Shown here: positions 41,234 to 53,385 of the stretch, piece by piece
Layout of the letters: each line of letters begins with the position of its first letter
How positions within the stretch are numbered: the stretch's first letter is position 1
Assembly: GCA_018398765.1 (NCBI GenBank)
Contig: JAHBMJ010000885.1
Span: 62,001-126,000 of the forward strand
DNA: 64,000 nt
Reading direction: 5' to 3'
Origin: Chromera velia
Taxonomy: Eukaryota > Sar > Chromeraceae
The notes under the pieces: generated by a model
What the model was told of the DNA's origin: nothing
Seen by the model: the letters and a program-made list of their open reading frames with translations, nothing else
Database searches by the model: none
Made by a program: the position numbers and the translations under genes

Positions 41234-44200
41234 CCTCTCTCTATCATACTGTCTCTCCCCACACGAAGCCAAAGACAATGAATGTCGGGCGACTTGTTGC
41301 AATGAAGGAAAACGTTGTACGGAACAAAGAACTGAGGGCCGACCAGGCCAGCAATTGTTGAGAAATAATAAGCAAAGAGACATAAACGGATGAAAAGACG
41401 ATCAAGAAAAAAAAAAGAACGGACCAAATTTGCGTCCTTTGTACAGAATGGGGGACTCGATATACTTCTGGAGGATGCATTCATCATTGGGACTCCAGAA
41501 TCCTCCTCTGTTTTTCGAATTCGTCTCCCTCTCCCTTTCTTGTTGCCTTGCAGCATAGACTCCAATCAGCTTGCCCTGGGACTCTGAGAGCGATTGGGTG
41601 TACGGAGAAAGGGGGGATCTCGGAGACCTGCCGTCCCCATGCACTGTCATTCTTTGAGTCAGTCTGGAGGAAGCGGAACCTCCAATGGAGACTCCTGCAG
41701 GAGGGGAGGGGGAGGGGTAAGAAGCCTTCGTGAGCCCTCTTCTGTTCTGTTGGAGGTCTTCTTCTCCTTGCCGGGGTGCTACTTTGGAGGAGGAGGAGGA
41801 GGAAGAAGACGATGACTGCTGTCCATTTGCTTTCAGCTGAAGATTCAGCACAGAGACAGAAGCGGAGGGTGAGGCCAACAGACTGCCTCTCCCCTTTTCA
41901 TGCTCAGCTCTTCTGGAGGGTCCCGGAAGGTTTGGAGAGGAGGGGGCTGGAAGGTCGACGTGAGGAAATTTTGCTCGGGGAAGGATGAGATCTTCTTCCA
42001 CGTTTGTGACCCCCTCTTCATCATTGTTGCCAATTGTCTGAATTGGCGGTGAAAGGACAACTCTTTGGTTAGTGTTTGAATCGTTTGGGGGGGATCTCTC
42101 AGTCAAAGAGACCCCACACGTCTTCAGCGCATCGGCAAGAGGCTTGGATGCTTTTGCTTCCGATGCCAGGATCCGCAGTGTTCTGCTGGTCTCAGCCTTC
42201 TCTGCCCCCGGAGAGATTGGAGATTCAGACCCCGGCTCCTTCTCCTGAGGAGATTCCAGTGCGGCGGGTCCCTTGGGAGGAGACGACACCGCGGGGTTTG
42301 CGATGGCAATCTTCTCTTGCATCATCTGGAGAAGTTCCGCCATAGAGGAGAATAGGTGGATGCCTGCGTGGAGGAGGGAAAGAGAGAGAGACACACATGG
42401 GAAATGAAAAAATGGATTTTGACTTGTCAATGATCTTTGCAAAGGAATCAATGCGCAGATCAAAAGAGTAACACGGGATTTTCCAGAGAGCAATTTCAAC
42501 CTGTCGGCTTGCATCCGCTTGTTTCTCTTTTTCAGAAATGTGCGAGAGGGAGTCCTCATACTGATCGGCTGCAAGAAAGTCTAGTATTTCCTCCTCCTCT
42601 CGATACAGCCCCAGCCCGACTTCTCTCTGGTCTCTGCAGACAGGATGAGTCCATCTGACAAAGGACTTACCACGACCTCTGGACAGTGCAGTTGGTTTGA
42701 GTATCCAGAAGCACTTGTTTTTGATCTTGTCCTTCTGTTCCTTTGTCTTTGTATCCTCTTCCTGAGGTTGCTGCTTCGAGGCTGCTCCCTTGTCTGCCTC
42801 CACCCTCTCTCTGGAGAGCACCCGGTTCCACGCACCCTTTGAGGACTTCCTCTGCAGCTGCCCTCCCTTCACCTTCCTCAGACCCCCCCCTGTGCCGAGA
42901 TCGGGCGAGGGGGATCGAGAGGGAGCCGGAGAGGCAGACCGAGACTGAGCCTCGGATCTCGAAGACTCGCAATCGCTCCCGGTGTCTGAGTGGGTTGCGC
43001 AGAAACCGGGCCGGAGCGAGTAGGAGAAGCAGGAGGGGTACCATGGCACTGCACGCGTGGGGGGAAGGGAGGGCAACAGCTTTTGCGTGAGGAGTGTACA
43101 GAGACATTCAGATGGCATCCCATGCGATAAAAACGGATTGTAGTTATCGGATGGAGTGCTCAAAGGCTGAGAAACTATAAGGGTACTTGTCACAAAACTG
43201 TGGTAGCAACGGGCGTGTGGGGATCTCTAGAGACGAAAAGGGACATGTGCGGAATGGAGGTGAACTTCGGCTTAGGCAAAACAAATGAAAGGTAGAGAGC
43301 AGAAAGCAACAACTGACCGAGAGACCCACCGTGTCGGAACGGCTGTCCTCTCTGTGTCAAGCTGGGGGGGTTTCCGAAAAGAGAGGTGCGTGCCGGGAGG
43401 GAACTCCGAAGGGGTGGCACGACGTTCGTCAGTCTCTTTTGCTGCAGACAGGAAATTGAAGCGGCAGAAAGAGAGCAACGTGCAGGGTCACGCATCTTCT
43501 TCTCGAAGTGCGTAATCTTTTCGTGTAATACGTTCGTTATCGATACATAAGAGACGTTCTAAGACACAGAAAGCATCGTCGTCTCTTTTCATGTTGACAC
43601 AACAAAAGGTGATCTTCCGGAAGCATCGGTTTGGTTTACGAGATGGGAAGTGAGACGACGATCAGCAGCTACTGACACAACATACAATTATAACGTCAGA
43701 AGACATGAGATGGAACGGAGAGAAGAAATAGAGTGTGTGCGAGCTTACCTTTGTGAGTTGTTCATAGAAGTGGATGAAGTCAGCAAATAGTGTGGAGGCA
43801 GGACCCCCAGAGATGACGAAGGTCACGGGGATGAAGGCAAACAGGTCCAGATTCTTCGACTGAAGAAAGTATCAACACGAAGAAAAGGCACGGAGAAAAT
43901 CAACCCGCATAAATGCATGAAAGCAGCAAAGAAAATCATAAAAAAATAGACAGCAAACGATCGAAGCAAGAGAGCAAGAAAGCGAGCCCCAAAGCTTAAT
44001 CTACAGGAGACCCAACTGAGTCAGACAAAGTCCCCCCCCCCTCCCCTCCCTGGAGACCCACCTCTGTGAAGGCCGCCAGATTCGTCACAAGCTTCGCCTT
44101 CGTGCAGAGCTCCCAAGAGAACTCGTGGTAGTTCACCAGCTGCTCTGGGCCAATCTGGCTCCATCTGCGTGCGTCAGACGGGAGGCAGAATGGAGATCAC

Positions 44201-44278
44201 ATACATGTTTGAGGCCAAAATTGTCTGAGCGCGCAGGCTGTCTCCCTTCCGTGCTGCACGTCTGCTGGTCCGGCTCAG

Positions 44279-44336
<58 letters not shown>

Positions 44337-45262
44337 TATGTATGTGGTGGGGACGAGGACAGATTGGATGAGTGGCTTACTCCTGGAATGGTTTTGTCTG
44401 AATGCACACAGGAAACAGAAGCGAAGGTGGTTCCGAAGAGAAAGGCAGAGACACAGAACGAAAAAAAGGCCTTCACAAAGCCCATAACACTGCTGGAGAC
44501 TTATGTGTGGCTCTTTCGTCCTGTTGATGACCCAAACCCCCGACCTCCGTCCCCCCCCCAGTAGATGCAAGGCAGGATACAAATGCTGAGGGAGTGTTTT
44601 ATAAATTCGTCTCACTCACTTGACAGAGGCTCCAGACTGTTGCCATTTCATGTCGAAGAGAGAGCACCAGTCAGCATTTGACACACGCCACCTGAGTACG
44701 CACGTGCAAGAGGAAGGGGGGGACAGAAGGGGGTATTAGTATTCATTCTGTTGGCGCAAATCGAGGCGCCTACGGATGGGGCAAGTGACCGGATACTTTT
44801 GGCCTCGCGATCCCTTTCCACCAGGGTGGTGGAAAAGACAAAATAGACGGATTTGTCTTGTGTTTGGAAAAGACTCTTATTAAACCTCAGACTCCAAATT
44901 GATAGTAAAATTATCTATCAGTCTGTCTGTCTGTCTGGCCCCATCTCAGACTGACCAGGGGCGTCTCTCAAATACTCGAGCCACAAGATGGTGGTTGTTG
45001 CCCGGCGCCAACAGGCACTGCAGGGGGATGGGTTCAGAAAAGGCCGCATGCATGGAGAAGAAGTTATGTTCACCCTCTTATTGGTGAAGGAGGGAAGCAA
45101 GAGGTGAGATGATGAGAGACACTCTGAATGCCTGAATCTCTCTGAGCATTTGAATGTAAATCGGCTGAAACGAAAGTGTTTGAATTGATTGGTGGATACT
45201 GCATCAGGAGAACAAACACAAGGGGATGCTCTATCTCAAAACGAGTTTCATGACAGAGATGA

Positions 45263-45338
<76 letters not shown>

Positions 45339-48227
45339 GCGCATATATACTCAACCTCACACAGACACACAGAGAGGCACAAACAGAGAGAAGGGTGCAC
45401 AATTCAATGTCTTCCACACGAAGCTCCTGACCGTGAACGTTCCTGGCTCCCTCTTGATAGTCTCGGCGTAGGGAACGTTTCTGAAGGTCTCTCTGACCGT
45501 CTGAACATGGGGCGGCCGTGAGAGAACAGCGGTGACCGCGCTTTGTTTCTCTTTCTCTTTGTCCTTCGAGGAGACCGCCGGGTCCTCTCCCACCTCTTTC
45601 TCCTTCTCGACCCCTGGAGATGAGAGGCTCTCTGTTGAACTGGCAGGAGAAAAGGGGGGGGGGGGGTGGCCTAGATCTGATGCCCGTGCCATTGTTTCTC
45701 TCCTCGAGTATCTTTTGTCTGTCTGCAGCATTTCTTTGTCCACACCTTCAACCTGACTATTCTTTTGAACTGCAGGGGGGCCTCTGGTGGGCGTCAACGA
45801 AGAAGGGGGAACGACGCTCCTCCCGAAGGCGACAGTCACAGTCGTCTTTTGCTGGACTGGCTTGCTGCCGAGCAAAATTGTGGTTCGTTCTCGCTCTCTA
45901 CCGTGCAGAATTCGATCCCGGACTGACAACCTGCCTGCTTGCGTGTTCGTGTTCTGCTCCACCACCGTGACACCTGTCGTTGGAACCACCCGAGGAGTCG
46001 GGGTCCTCGCCTGAACATTCACTGCCCCTCCAGCTGCTGCCATGGGGGTGTGAATCCGAGAGGTTTCTCTGCCGTTCATTCTGTTCTCTCTCTCCCCTGC
46101 CCGAGACGGGAGAGTAGGAGCAGCGTGGCCTGCCGAGGATGCGACGGCCGAGGAAGACGAGGCGGATGCTGCGGGGGCAAAGAGAGAGTCTGCCGCGGCC
46201 GTTGTGGAAGCGGCAAGAGCAGCGGAGGAAGAGGCGTTCGCGTTGACGTCAGAGAGATGCACAGGGGCGGAGGACGTAGGTGCTGCTTTCTTGATGTCTC
46301 CCTGCTGTTGGTTTCTGCCTGAGTGGGAGAGGGCGAGGGAGACTGCGAGCGGTGAGGCTGCAGGTGACCTTTGCGAGTTCCGAAGTTGCAACCCTGTCGC
46401 AAAGGGAGGCTTTTGCATGGGCGTTTGCCCAGGCGTTTGTCTGTCTCTAGACCGAATCCCTCTGTCTGTATGGGCAGAAGCAGAGAGAGAGGCTGGATTG
46501 TGCACAGTCTCGACCAGAGGCCGGGCCCTTGGAGCATTCTGGTTCTCCTGCAGAGACTGCGGAGGCTTTCTGACTGTGTTAGGAGCAGAGAGACGGGAAA
46601 CAATTGTGGATGCTCCTGCGACAGAGAGGGCGGATGCCCCTGGACGTCTCTCAGTCCGGAGAGGATTGTAGGACCCTGAGGGCTTGGGTGTGTCTGCCAT
46701 CCCCTCACCTGGGCTGCTCTTCTGCTTGAGGGCAGATGCACTTCCCTGCTGAGGGGGCTTTGTGGTGCTTCCCCGTGCCGTCTGAGAGGCCTGCTTGGGT
46801 GCCTGTCGGTCACCTCTCCCTGAAGAGTGTGTTGGGGAGGGGGGGTTTGTTGGTTTTTTTGGCGATTCGGTTGCGCTGTTGATTGACGATGTTTGGAGAT
46901 GTGGAGGTTGATTGAAGAGGGCACTCGGCTCTCTGTTTTGAATTCTTGATGGCTGACTGTCTGGAAGCTTTTTTGTTCCAACTGTCGCTACTGCTCTTCG
47001 TTGCAAACCTATTGAGAGACGGGAGGAAGAGGGGGTGAGGGACCCCTTTTTCGAGAGGCTTGAAGGTGCGCCCTCTCTTTCTTTCTCTCTTTCTCCCCCT
47101 GCTGCATTGGAGGAAGAAGAGGACGAGGAGGGATTGAGTTTCTTAGTCAACTGCTGATCCTTCACCATGGAAGACTCGACGGTCTTGCGAATGTCTGAAA
47201 GCCGGGGTCTGACAGGATTGGGGTTTGCGCCTCGAAGAATGGAAGGTTGTGCAGTGGTACTACCCAGCTCCTTCTGCTTCTGCTGATTGGTTGAAGAAAA
47301 TGGGCCAGGGTTGGCTGCCTTTCTGGCGGAAGTCGGCGGAAGGACCTGGGGTCTTCTCCGATTCTGTCCTCGTGTTGAATTTGGGGGGTTTGCATTTGTG
47401 CTGGTCTTTGGGTGTTTGTTTTCACTTCTGTGTTCGTTCTTCGCAGAAGACGCGACTGAAATGGAGACGGCAATAGAAGCGTCCGAAGGGGAGCTTCGCA
47501 TTTCGTCATCCTCTTCGTCAACTGAGTGTTCGTTCAATACGTTGATGATGTTCGGGTCTGCCGTCTCCTCAGTCGTCTTCAATCCCTGTACGTCGACAGA
47601 TGCGATGATACCAACTGCGTCCGTAGTCGGCGGGGACGCCCCATTAGTCGTCTTCTTCTGCTGTTGGCCTTTTTTCATCAGGTTGGAAGAGGAGGATGCT
47701 TTCCCGTGTTGCGATCGAGAGCGATGACGAGTAGACCTTCTATGTGTTCGCTGGGGATTTGCATGGTGAGCGTGAGAATTCTTTCGCTGAGCTTCCCTTT
47801 CCCGTTCTGGGCCTTTCGTGTGTTCGGCTCTTTTGCTGCTGTCTTTCTCTTTTGCTCCTCCTACTGTTCCTTGAAGGAGAGTGACTGCCCCCCCCTCTCT
47901 ATTCGTCCGGCCTCTAGGCTTCCGTTTTTCTTTTTCTGCCATGAGGGCAGTCTTTGGGAGGTCTCGGGCTCGTCCCATTGTGGCAACGGGGGTCGAGGGC
48001 TTCGAAAGCTCGTTCTTATTCTCGGCACGGTTTCGTGCTGCAGCCGAGGAGGGAGGAGTGTTGGTGTCTTCGTTTGTGTGCTGCTGTCTTTGCCTCCTCG
48101 GCTTGACTGCAGTCGGTTGTTGTGTCTCTCTCTCACCCTCTGTCGGCCTCTTAGAGTACTCAGGAACCAGGGAACGACGCCGTCTACCACTCTGCTCAAG
48201 GGTGGCCTGCATGCGATCGTGTGGACG

Positions 48228-48265
<38 letters not shown>

Positions 48266-48937
48266 CGTGTGCGTGTGCGTGTGCGTGTGCGTGTGCGTGT
48301 GCGTGTGCGTGTGTGTGTGTGTGTGCGTGTGTGCGTGCGTGTGCGTGTGCGTATGTGTGTGTGTGTGTATGTGTGTGTGTGTGTGTGTGCGTGTGCGTGT
48401 GTGTGAACAGCGTGCGTGCATGCCCATAGACGCAGGAGGAAGGCAACGGACTGGTTCGCCAGTGAGGCACTGATCAGGCCTTCCTTCAGGGAACCAAGGA
48501 GCAGTCAGTCAGTCAGTCAGTCATTCATTCATTCAGTCAATCGGACAGCGGTCGACTTGCGATGCGACTCAGCCAGCCCGAAATACGCTGCCTACCGCAG
48601 GCGAAAGCAGCCTGCAGCTGTCAGATACTTACACCGCGGACTTACGGTCCGACTAGCCTCTGGAACATTCACGTCGGCAACCGTGCATGCAGTGCGTGGG
48701 ACACAGAGGCAAGCATGCAGTCGATCATGCAGTCATGCAGGTGAGCATGCATGAAGGAAGTCCGACCTGCTCTGCCATCTTGAGGACTCGTTCCACCCTC
48801 TTCTTGTCCTTGTCTCGTGTGAGGTCTGAGGGTGCACTGACATCTGCGATCAGGATCTGGGCAGCGTTCGTGTGGACGCCCCGGACAATTAGTTCGTGCC
48901 GGTTCATGGTCCTCGGGTCGGTTACAATTACTTCCGA
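37094..48937 (-). CDS. Tubulin-tyrosine-ligase-like (TTLL) protein, 19 exons
   Basis: Minus-strand exons: 48937-48767, 48206-45432, 45017-44956, 44691-44620, 44164-44062, 43859-43749, 43441-43330, 42985-42671, 42631-42501, 42325-41425, 41113-41062, 40751-40705, 40365-40314, 39926-39770, 39540-39395, 39135-39109, 39071-38975, 38465-38303 and 37965-37094. All joins keep frame, giving about 2121 residues. A ~925-residue low-complexity exon precedes the ligase domain ([18 protein letters not shown] onward, from ~983). ATP-grasp hallmarks are [51 protein letters not shown] and [13 protein letters not shown] enzymes add Tyr, Glu or Gly to tubulin tails, so axoneme or cortical microtubules are the inferred target; the exact amino acid is not predictable. 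A ~315-residue insert splits the ATP-grasp fold. The C-terminus is charged and basic. The true start may lie in an unseen exon upstream of 48937; the 42985 acceptor has an alternative at about 43048. Confidence 0.85.
38778..38822. repeat. (TTC)n microsatellite in a TTLL intron
   Basis: About 14 TTC units. It lies within the intron between exons 38975 and 38465. Confidence 0.95.
45264..45336. repeat. (CA)n microsatellite in a TTLL intron
   Basis: CA repeat with CGCACGCA interruptions, in the intron downstream of the large exon. Confidence 0.95.
48231..48404. repeat. (TG)n / (TGCG)n microsatellite in a TTLL intron
   Basis: Compound TG and TGCG repeat, just upstream (in transcript order) of the acceptor of the 2775 bp exon. 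Long His-Thr open frames across it are translation artefacts. Confidence 0.95.
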
Positions 48938-49621
48938 CTGTAAGGTGAAGGAGCACGTGAAGTCTGACTTTCGCGTTAAATTCTTGCCGAGGCTTTCTTT
49001 GCAGCTTCAGACTTTGGAATGGAAACCACAGATGTGCAAGCCTACACAGGAGGGCCTGCTGTCGCCAGATCGAAAGAGGAAGACCCCCCATGCATATGCA
49101 TATATATACATATGTCGATATGTGCTTGCATGTGCGGAAAAACCAAATACACGGAAAAACCAAATACAGACGTTTGAATTTGTATGTTGCATGTTAATTC
49201 TTTTTTTTTTTTTCTTTATAGTCGGCATGTATCGGTGGCGCAAGCACCAATTTGGCCCCGGAAAGCGAAACAAACTGATTGAGGTCCCGAAAAGAGTCGC
49301 CGGCCGCGGGCCCGCGACACGCATATTATGCAGAGCTAAAAAGCTTTTCCGGAGACGGCAAAGAACTCGTCACCGATGAAGCCGATGAAGCGTCACAGTG
49401 TGACCTTGAGGGTGCGAGTGCAATGTCTGTACGTGATCAGTAGATGTCAGTAGGGCAGGGCTTCGTTTCGCGTGTTCGGTCCCTCCCCAAGAAAGAAACT
49501 TCACCTCAAACGCTTGTCACACATTCGCATTTGTTGATTAGGAGACTGCCTGCCTTTCTCCGTCTCTTCGTGCCTCTTCATGATCGTCTGACCGAGCGAG
49601 AATTCTGAAAAAGAAAGAAAG
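48938..49621. promoter_or_regulatory. Divergent intergenic region between TTLL and acyltransferase genes
   Basis: Probably holds the promoters of both genes and possibly a first TTLL exon; a minus-strand open frame ending in GTGAAG near 49505 is a weak candidate. 49295-49320 is a GC-rich GCCGGCCGCGGGCCCGCG block. No TATA box is recognised. Confidence 0.35.
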
Positions 49622-52537
49622 ATGCGCTCTCTACGGGATGCAATACTGAGGCTGCTTGTTCTTGCGCACCTGACGGGACTCTTGCTGCACAGGGGGGTGC
49701 TGTGCGCAAGAGGGGAGGGCGCACGATTCCACACTTTGTTTCTGGGGTCAATCAAACAGTCCCCCTCTTTTCCTTCCGGCAGACCAGCAGAGGGGAGGCG
49801 GTCTCCTGTTTTCTTGTCCACGTCTGCAGTCCCTGGGGTGACTACGACAGCGGGGTATGGGGTGGATGTAGGGGCAAGTGGGGCGGCGCCTGTGCCCCCC
49901 CCCGCCCCTGTCCTCGCTGCAATTAGTGTTTTTACTCCTTTTGTTTTACTCAGAGACTTCTTCAAGCCGTACGTAGAGGAGGTGGCGTCGTGGACCGGGT
50001 GGCCGGTGCTTGGTCAGCGTCTCCGTGAGTTGACACGCGTCTCCCTGGGTGCATACTATCCCAAAAAGCTCCTGCTTGCACAGGGAATCGTCGCCGCATA
50101 TCTATTTGTCTGGACGAGATTGGTATCGCCGTCTCCGAAGATGATCTATTCTGAGAAGAGCCGCGCGATGGTGATGGACCCAGGAAGACACTGGAAGGTG
50201 AAGGGAAAGCTCCTGAACGGGCTTGGACTTGTGTGGATGAGCCTTGTGTTCCTTTGGGCTGCTTTTTGGTACCCTCTGCTCATCTGTGCCTTCCTTGTGT
50301 CGGAGGGTGTGAACGACAAAAAAAGGAGCCTGGTAGACATGGTGGTTGCTGTGTGGTCAAGATTTTGTTTGTGGAATGCCACGCTAAATCCCAAGGTCAG
50401 GAGGGGGGGGGAAGGTGTGGAGAAGGGGAACGCCGGGAAGAGAAGGCCGACTTTCTTTCCTGGGTTCGCATGCAGGCCCATTCAAGGCATTTCATTTTCT
50501 GACTTGTTTGTGGAACAAGCACATCAGCCCTGTTTGCTTTGGCCTTTCATTTGTCAGTCTGTTTGTCTGTCTGTCGTGTGGGTGCAGGTGGAGGGTCTTG
50601 AGAATCTCCCAAAAGACAAAAGCGAACCTCTGCTGATTGTCGCCAACCATTCCTCATTCCTCGACATCCCCGTGCTCTCAGCCTTCCTCCCCATCAGGTC
50701 TGTTTGTTTTGTTGGGGTGGTATGAGAGTCAGCGAGGCAGTAATCGGCCTCTGGTGTGAAGAGGATGACGGAAAACGGGGAGGAACGAAGGAAGTGCAAA
50801 GGAGGGAGGAAGTCTGGAGCTGGTCGTTTCATTCCGGTGGTGACGGGCGTGTTGCGGCGTATTTATGTATGTTGATTGCGCATATGAACGTGGCTCTCTG
50901 GAGTCTAATTTGCAATGCCTGCATATCCATGTCTCCCTGCATGCCTGTGCAGATTCAAGTACATCTCGAAGGTCGAGGTCCTCTCGATTCCCCTGCTCGG
51001 GTGGGCCATGCAGATGGCACGCCACGTGGCAATCCACAGGGGGGATAGGCGATCTTCTCTGAAGACCTTCAGGGAGACCGTCAACCTTCTCAAGGAAGGG
51101 GCATCTGTCTGTGCATTTGCAGAGGTAAGTCAGCAGCAGAGCTAGGGAGGGATAGAGGACGGAGGGATGGAAACAGAGGCGGCAGAGCTTTCAAGTAGGA
51201 AGGACAGAGCGAATTCAAGGAAGAGGGTACGAAAAGAGAGGAGAGAGGAGGCAGACTGCAGGGGGGCCTGATGGTTTCCGCCTTCAAGTTTGTCCCCTTG
51301 CAATTCACTGAACGGCCTCATCATCAGAAGCTTGGTCCCCTTCTTTCTTTTCTTTGTTTCTTTCTGTCTATCTGGCTGTCTGGCTGTCTGTCGGTATTCC
51401 TTCCTTCCTTGCTTGCTTGCTTCCTTCCTTCCAAAGTTGACTTCCCTCACGCCTTCTTTCCTTTCTTTCTTCCCCTTTTCTTACTTCCGTACATGCCTTC
51501 TCTTCTTTTTCAGGAGACTCTCTTCCTCAGTGCTGTGCCCATCTGTCGGACTGCCTTTCCTCTCTTGCCATGGATTTATGGCTGTGTGTTGTGTTATGTT
51601 CTTCTTTTCTTCTTTTTTCTGTTCAGGAGACGCGATCCCGTGACGGGCGTGTGAGGAAATTCAAACCTGGAACTCTGAAGTCAGTCCGGACACACACACT
51701 GTTGGGCGGTCGGTCGGGCCGTTGGTCCGCAATTTAGTTTTGTCACTTAGTCAGTCAATTGTTGAAACAGGAAGTCACTGCATTAAAGCGAGTGTGTGTA
51801 TTTATATGTTGAGAGGAGAAATAGTGTAACGATTCCAGGCGGACCTCCTAGAGTTTCGATAGAATCAGTCAGAGAATGAACCGACGAAGAGACAACACAC
51901 CCAAAATCAGGAGAGGAATGAGTGAATGTCTTTTTGGAGTGTTTGATCTTGCAGCTTTACATTTTGCCGTCTTTTTGTTCTGTCTTCTCCCTCTGTATTC
52001 TTTGCTCTGTTTCTCTTTGTGACTGCTGACTGCAGAATGGCAGAAAAGGCCGGTGTGCGTGTGCTTCCCGTCTCCCTCTGCGGCCTCCATTCGTCGTTTC
52101 CCCCCGACGCCCTCCTGCCTGTGGCAGTTCCGAGAGACGCAAGACTGGTCATTCATCCGCCAATTGAGACAAGAGGTGGGTCTGCTTTTTTCGTCTCGTC
52201 TTGTCTTTTCTTTTCTTGTCTGCCTGTCTGAATGCAAGGAAAAAGGAAGTATCACTTGGAGGTCCAACCTCCTGACTGGATGATCTTGCTCTTCGCTTAG
52301 CGGAAGGTTTTTAGCAAGAAGGATTTCACGTATGTGTTGATTGACTCTGCAGGACGCTCCGTGGATGACGTCGTGAACGAAGCCTGGGAGGCAGTGGTGG
52401 AAGGACTGCCGGAGGCCCAAAAACCGAAACAACAAACAGTGGCTGACGACTTGTCGGATGGAAGGAAAGCGTCTGAGCTTGCGGGTAAACCATCGGACAC
52501 CCCTTCAGAAAAAAAAGATGCGGTGGCTGTCCCTTAG
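49622..52537 (+). CDS. 1-acyl-glycerol-3-phosphate acyltransferase, probably plastid-targeted
   Basis: Six exons: 49622-50395, 50588-50697, 50953-51124, 51627-51679, 52036-52175 and 52353-52537. All join in frame, giving 477 residues. The enzyme family transfers an acyl chain to lysophosphatidate to make phosphatidate. The H-X4-D motif is NHSSFLD (~277-283). Next come KYISKVEVLSIPLLGWAMQM and a PPI motif near 413. The EGTR block reads EETR (FAEETRS, ~350-356) because the exon junction supplies a second Glu, which is unusual. The N-terminus has a hydrophobic signal-peptide-like segment (residues ~8-27) followed by a Ser/Pro/Arg-rich leader, the bipartite signal used for complex plastids; this is an inference. 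Hydrophobic segments near 95-115, 150-168 and 200-225 suggest membrane anchoring. A short C-terminal tail is charged. Confidence 0.88.
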
Positions 52538-53380
52538 CTTGACATGCGCCAGGCATTGCCAAGTATAGCAACCTTCAATCACCCACTAAAAAAAGAAACT
52601 GGGAAAAGAATTGTTCCAGCCGGGATGCCGCATTCAAGCGTGCATGAATCTCGCCGCTCTGCTCTTCAATATACTTCACTTTTGTGTTTCAAGTTTCAAC
52701 AGCCCGGCATGATTCTCAGTATGACATCAATTTGTTGTGTTCCACCGTTGCAATTGAATCATATGACCAACGTGACCAACATAATCGCAATATAACGAAG
52801 ACTGTGGAGCTGCGTGAGTCGCAGCATCACAACAAAGTCTACGTTACAAAGAATCCGAACCTAAGTCTGAAATTAACTCTGAATCTAGATCTGAATAAGA
52901 CTTCGCGTGATTGTGTATATTTTTTATAATTTAAAAAACGGAAAAAAGTGTTTTCAAACATTAAAGCATATATATAAGTTTACACAAAATTATTTGTTGT
53001 TTAAATTGATATAAGTTTGTAATGAGAAACAAAGGAGGGATCATAACATTTTGAATATGATTCTTTTTAATTCTTTTTGCTCTGCTGCCTCGCATGCCCC
53101 TTCCAAACTTTTGAAATTTGAATCGTCCTCTTCTTTTTTGTCTTCCTCATCTGAATCTCTCTTTGATTTTGATGAGCAAGGACTTGACGGGAACCTGCTT
53201 TCATGTTCTAGCCATGATGAATTCATGCTTTTGGGTGTGGAGCCGAAGGTGTTTTCCCCTTCCGCTCCCCCTACTGTTTTTTCTTGTCCCTGTAACAACT
53301 TCCTGCTGCTTTAGAGGTAGCGGCAAGACAGACGGAGAGCTAGATCCAAAGACGAGGCCTAGACTCCTCCCCCCCCCCCG
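52538..53380. other. Spacer after the acyltransferase gene
   Basis: AT-rich from 52880 to 53050. A minus-strand open frame at 53041-53298 gives an 85-residue acidic/serine-rich peptide with no recognised domain; it could be an exon or chance. Repeats of the type TCTGAA(T/A) occur near 52860-52900. Confidence 0.4.
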
Positions 53381-53385
53381 ACCTA

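Noticed and set aside
47526-48473. Plus-strand 315-residue open frame with Cys-Val repeats
   Set aside because: Antisense shadow of the TTLL exon plus a (TG)n microsatellite.
53041-53298. Minus-strand 85-residue acidic/serine-rich open frame as a gene
   Set aside because: No start context, domain or splice partner could be supported.
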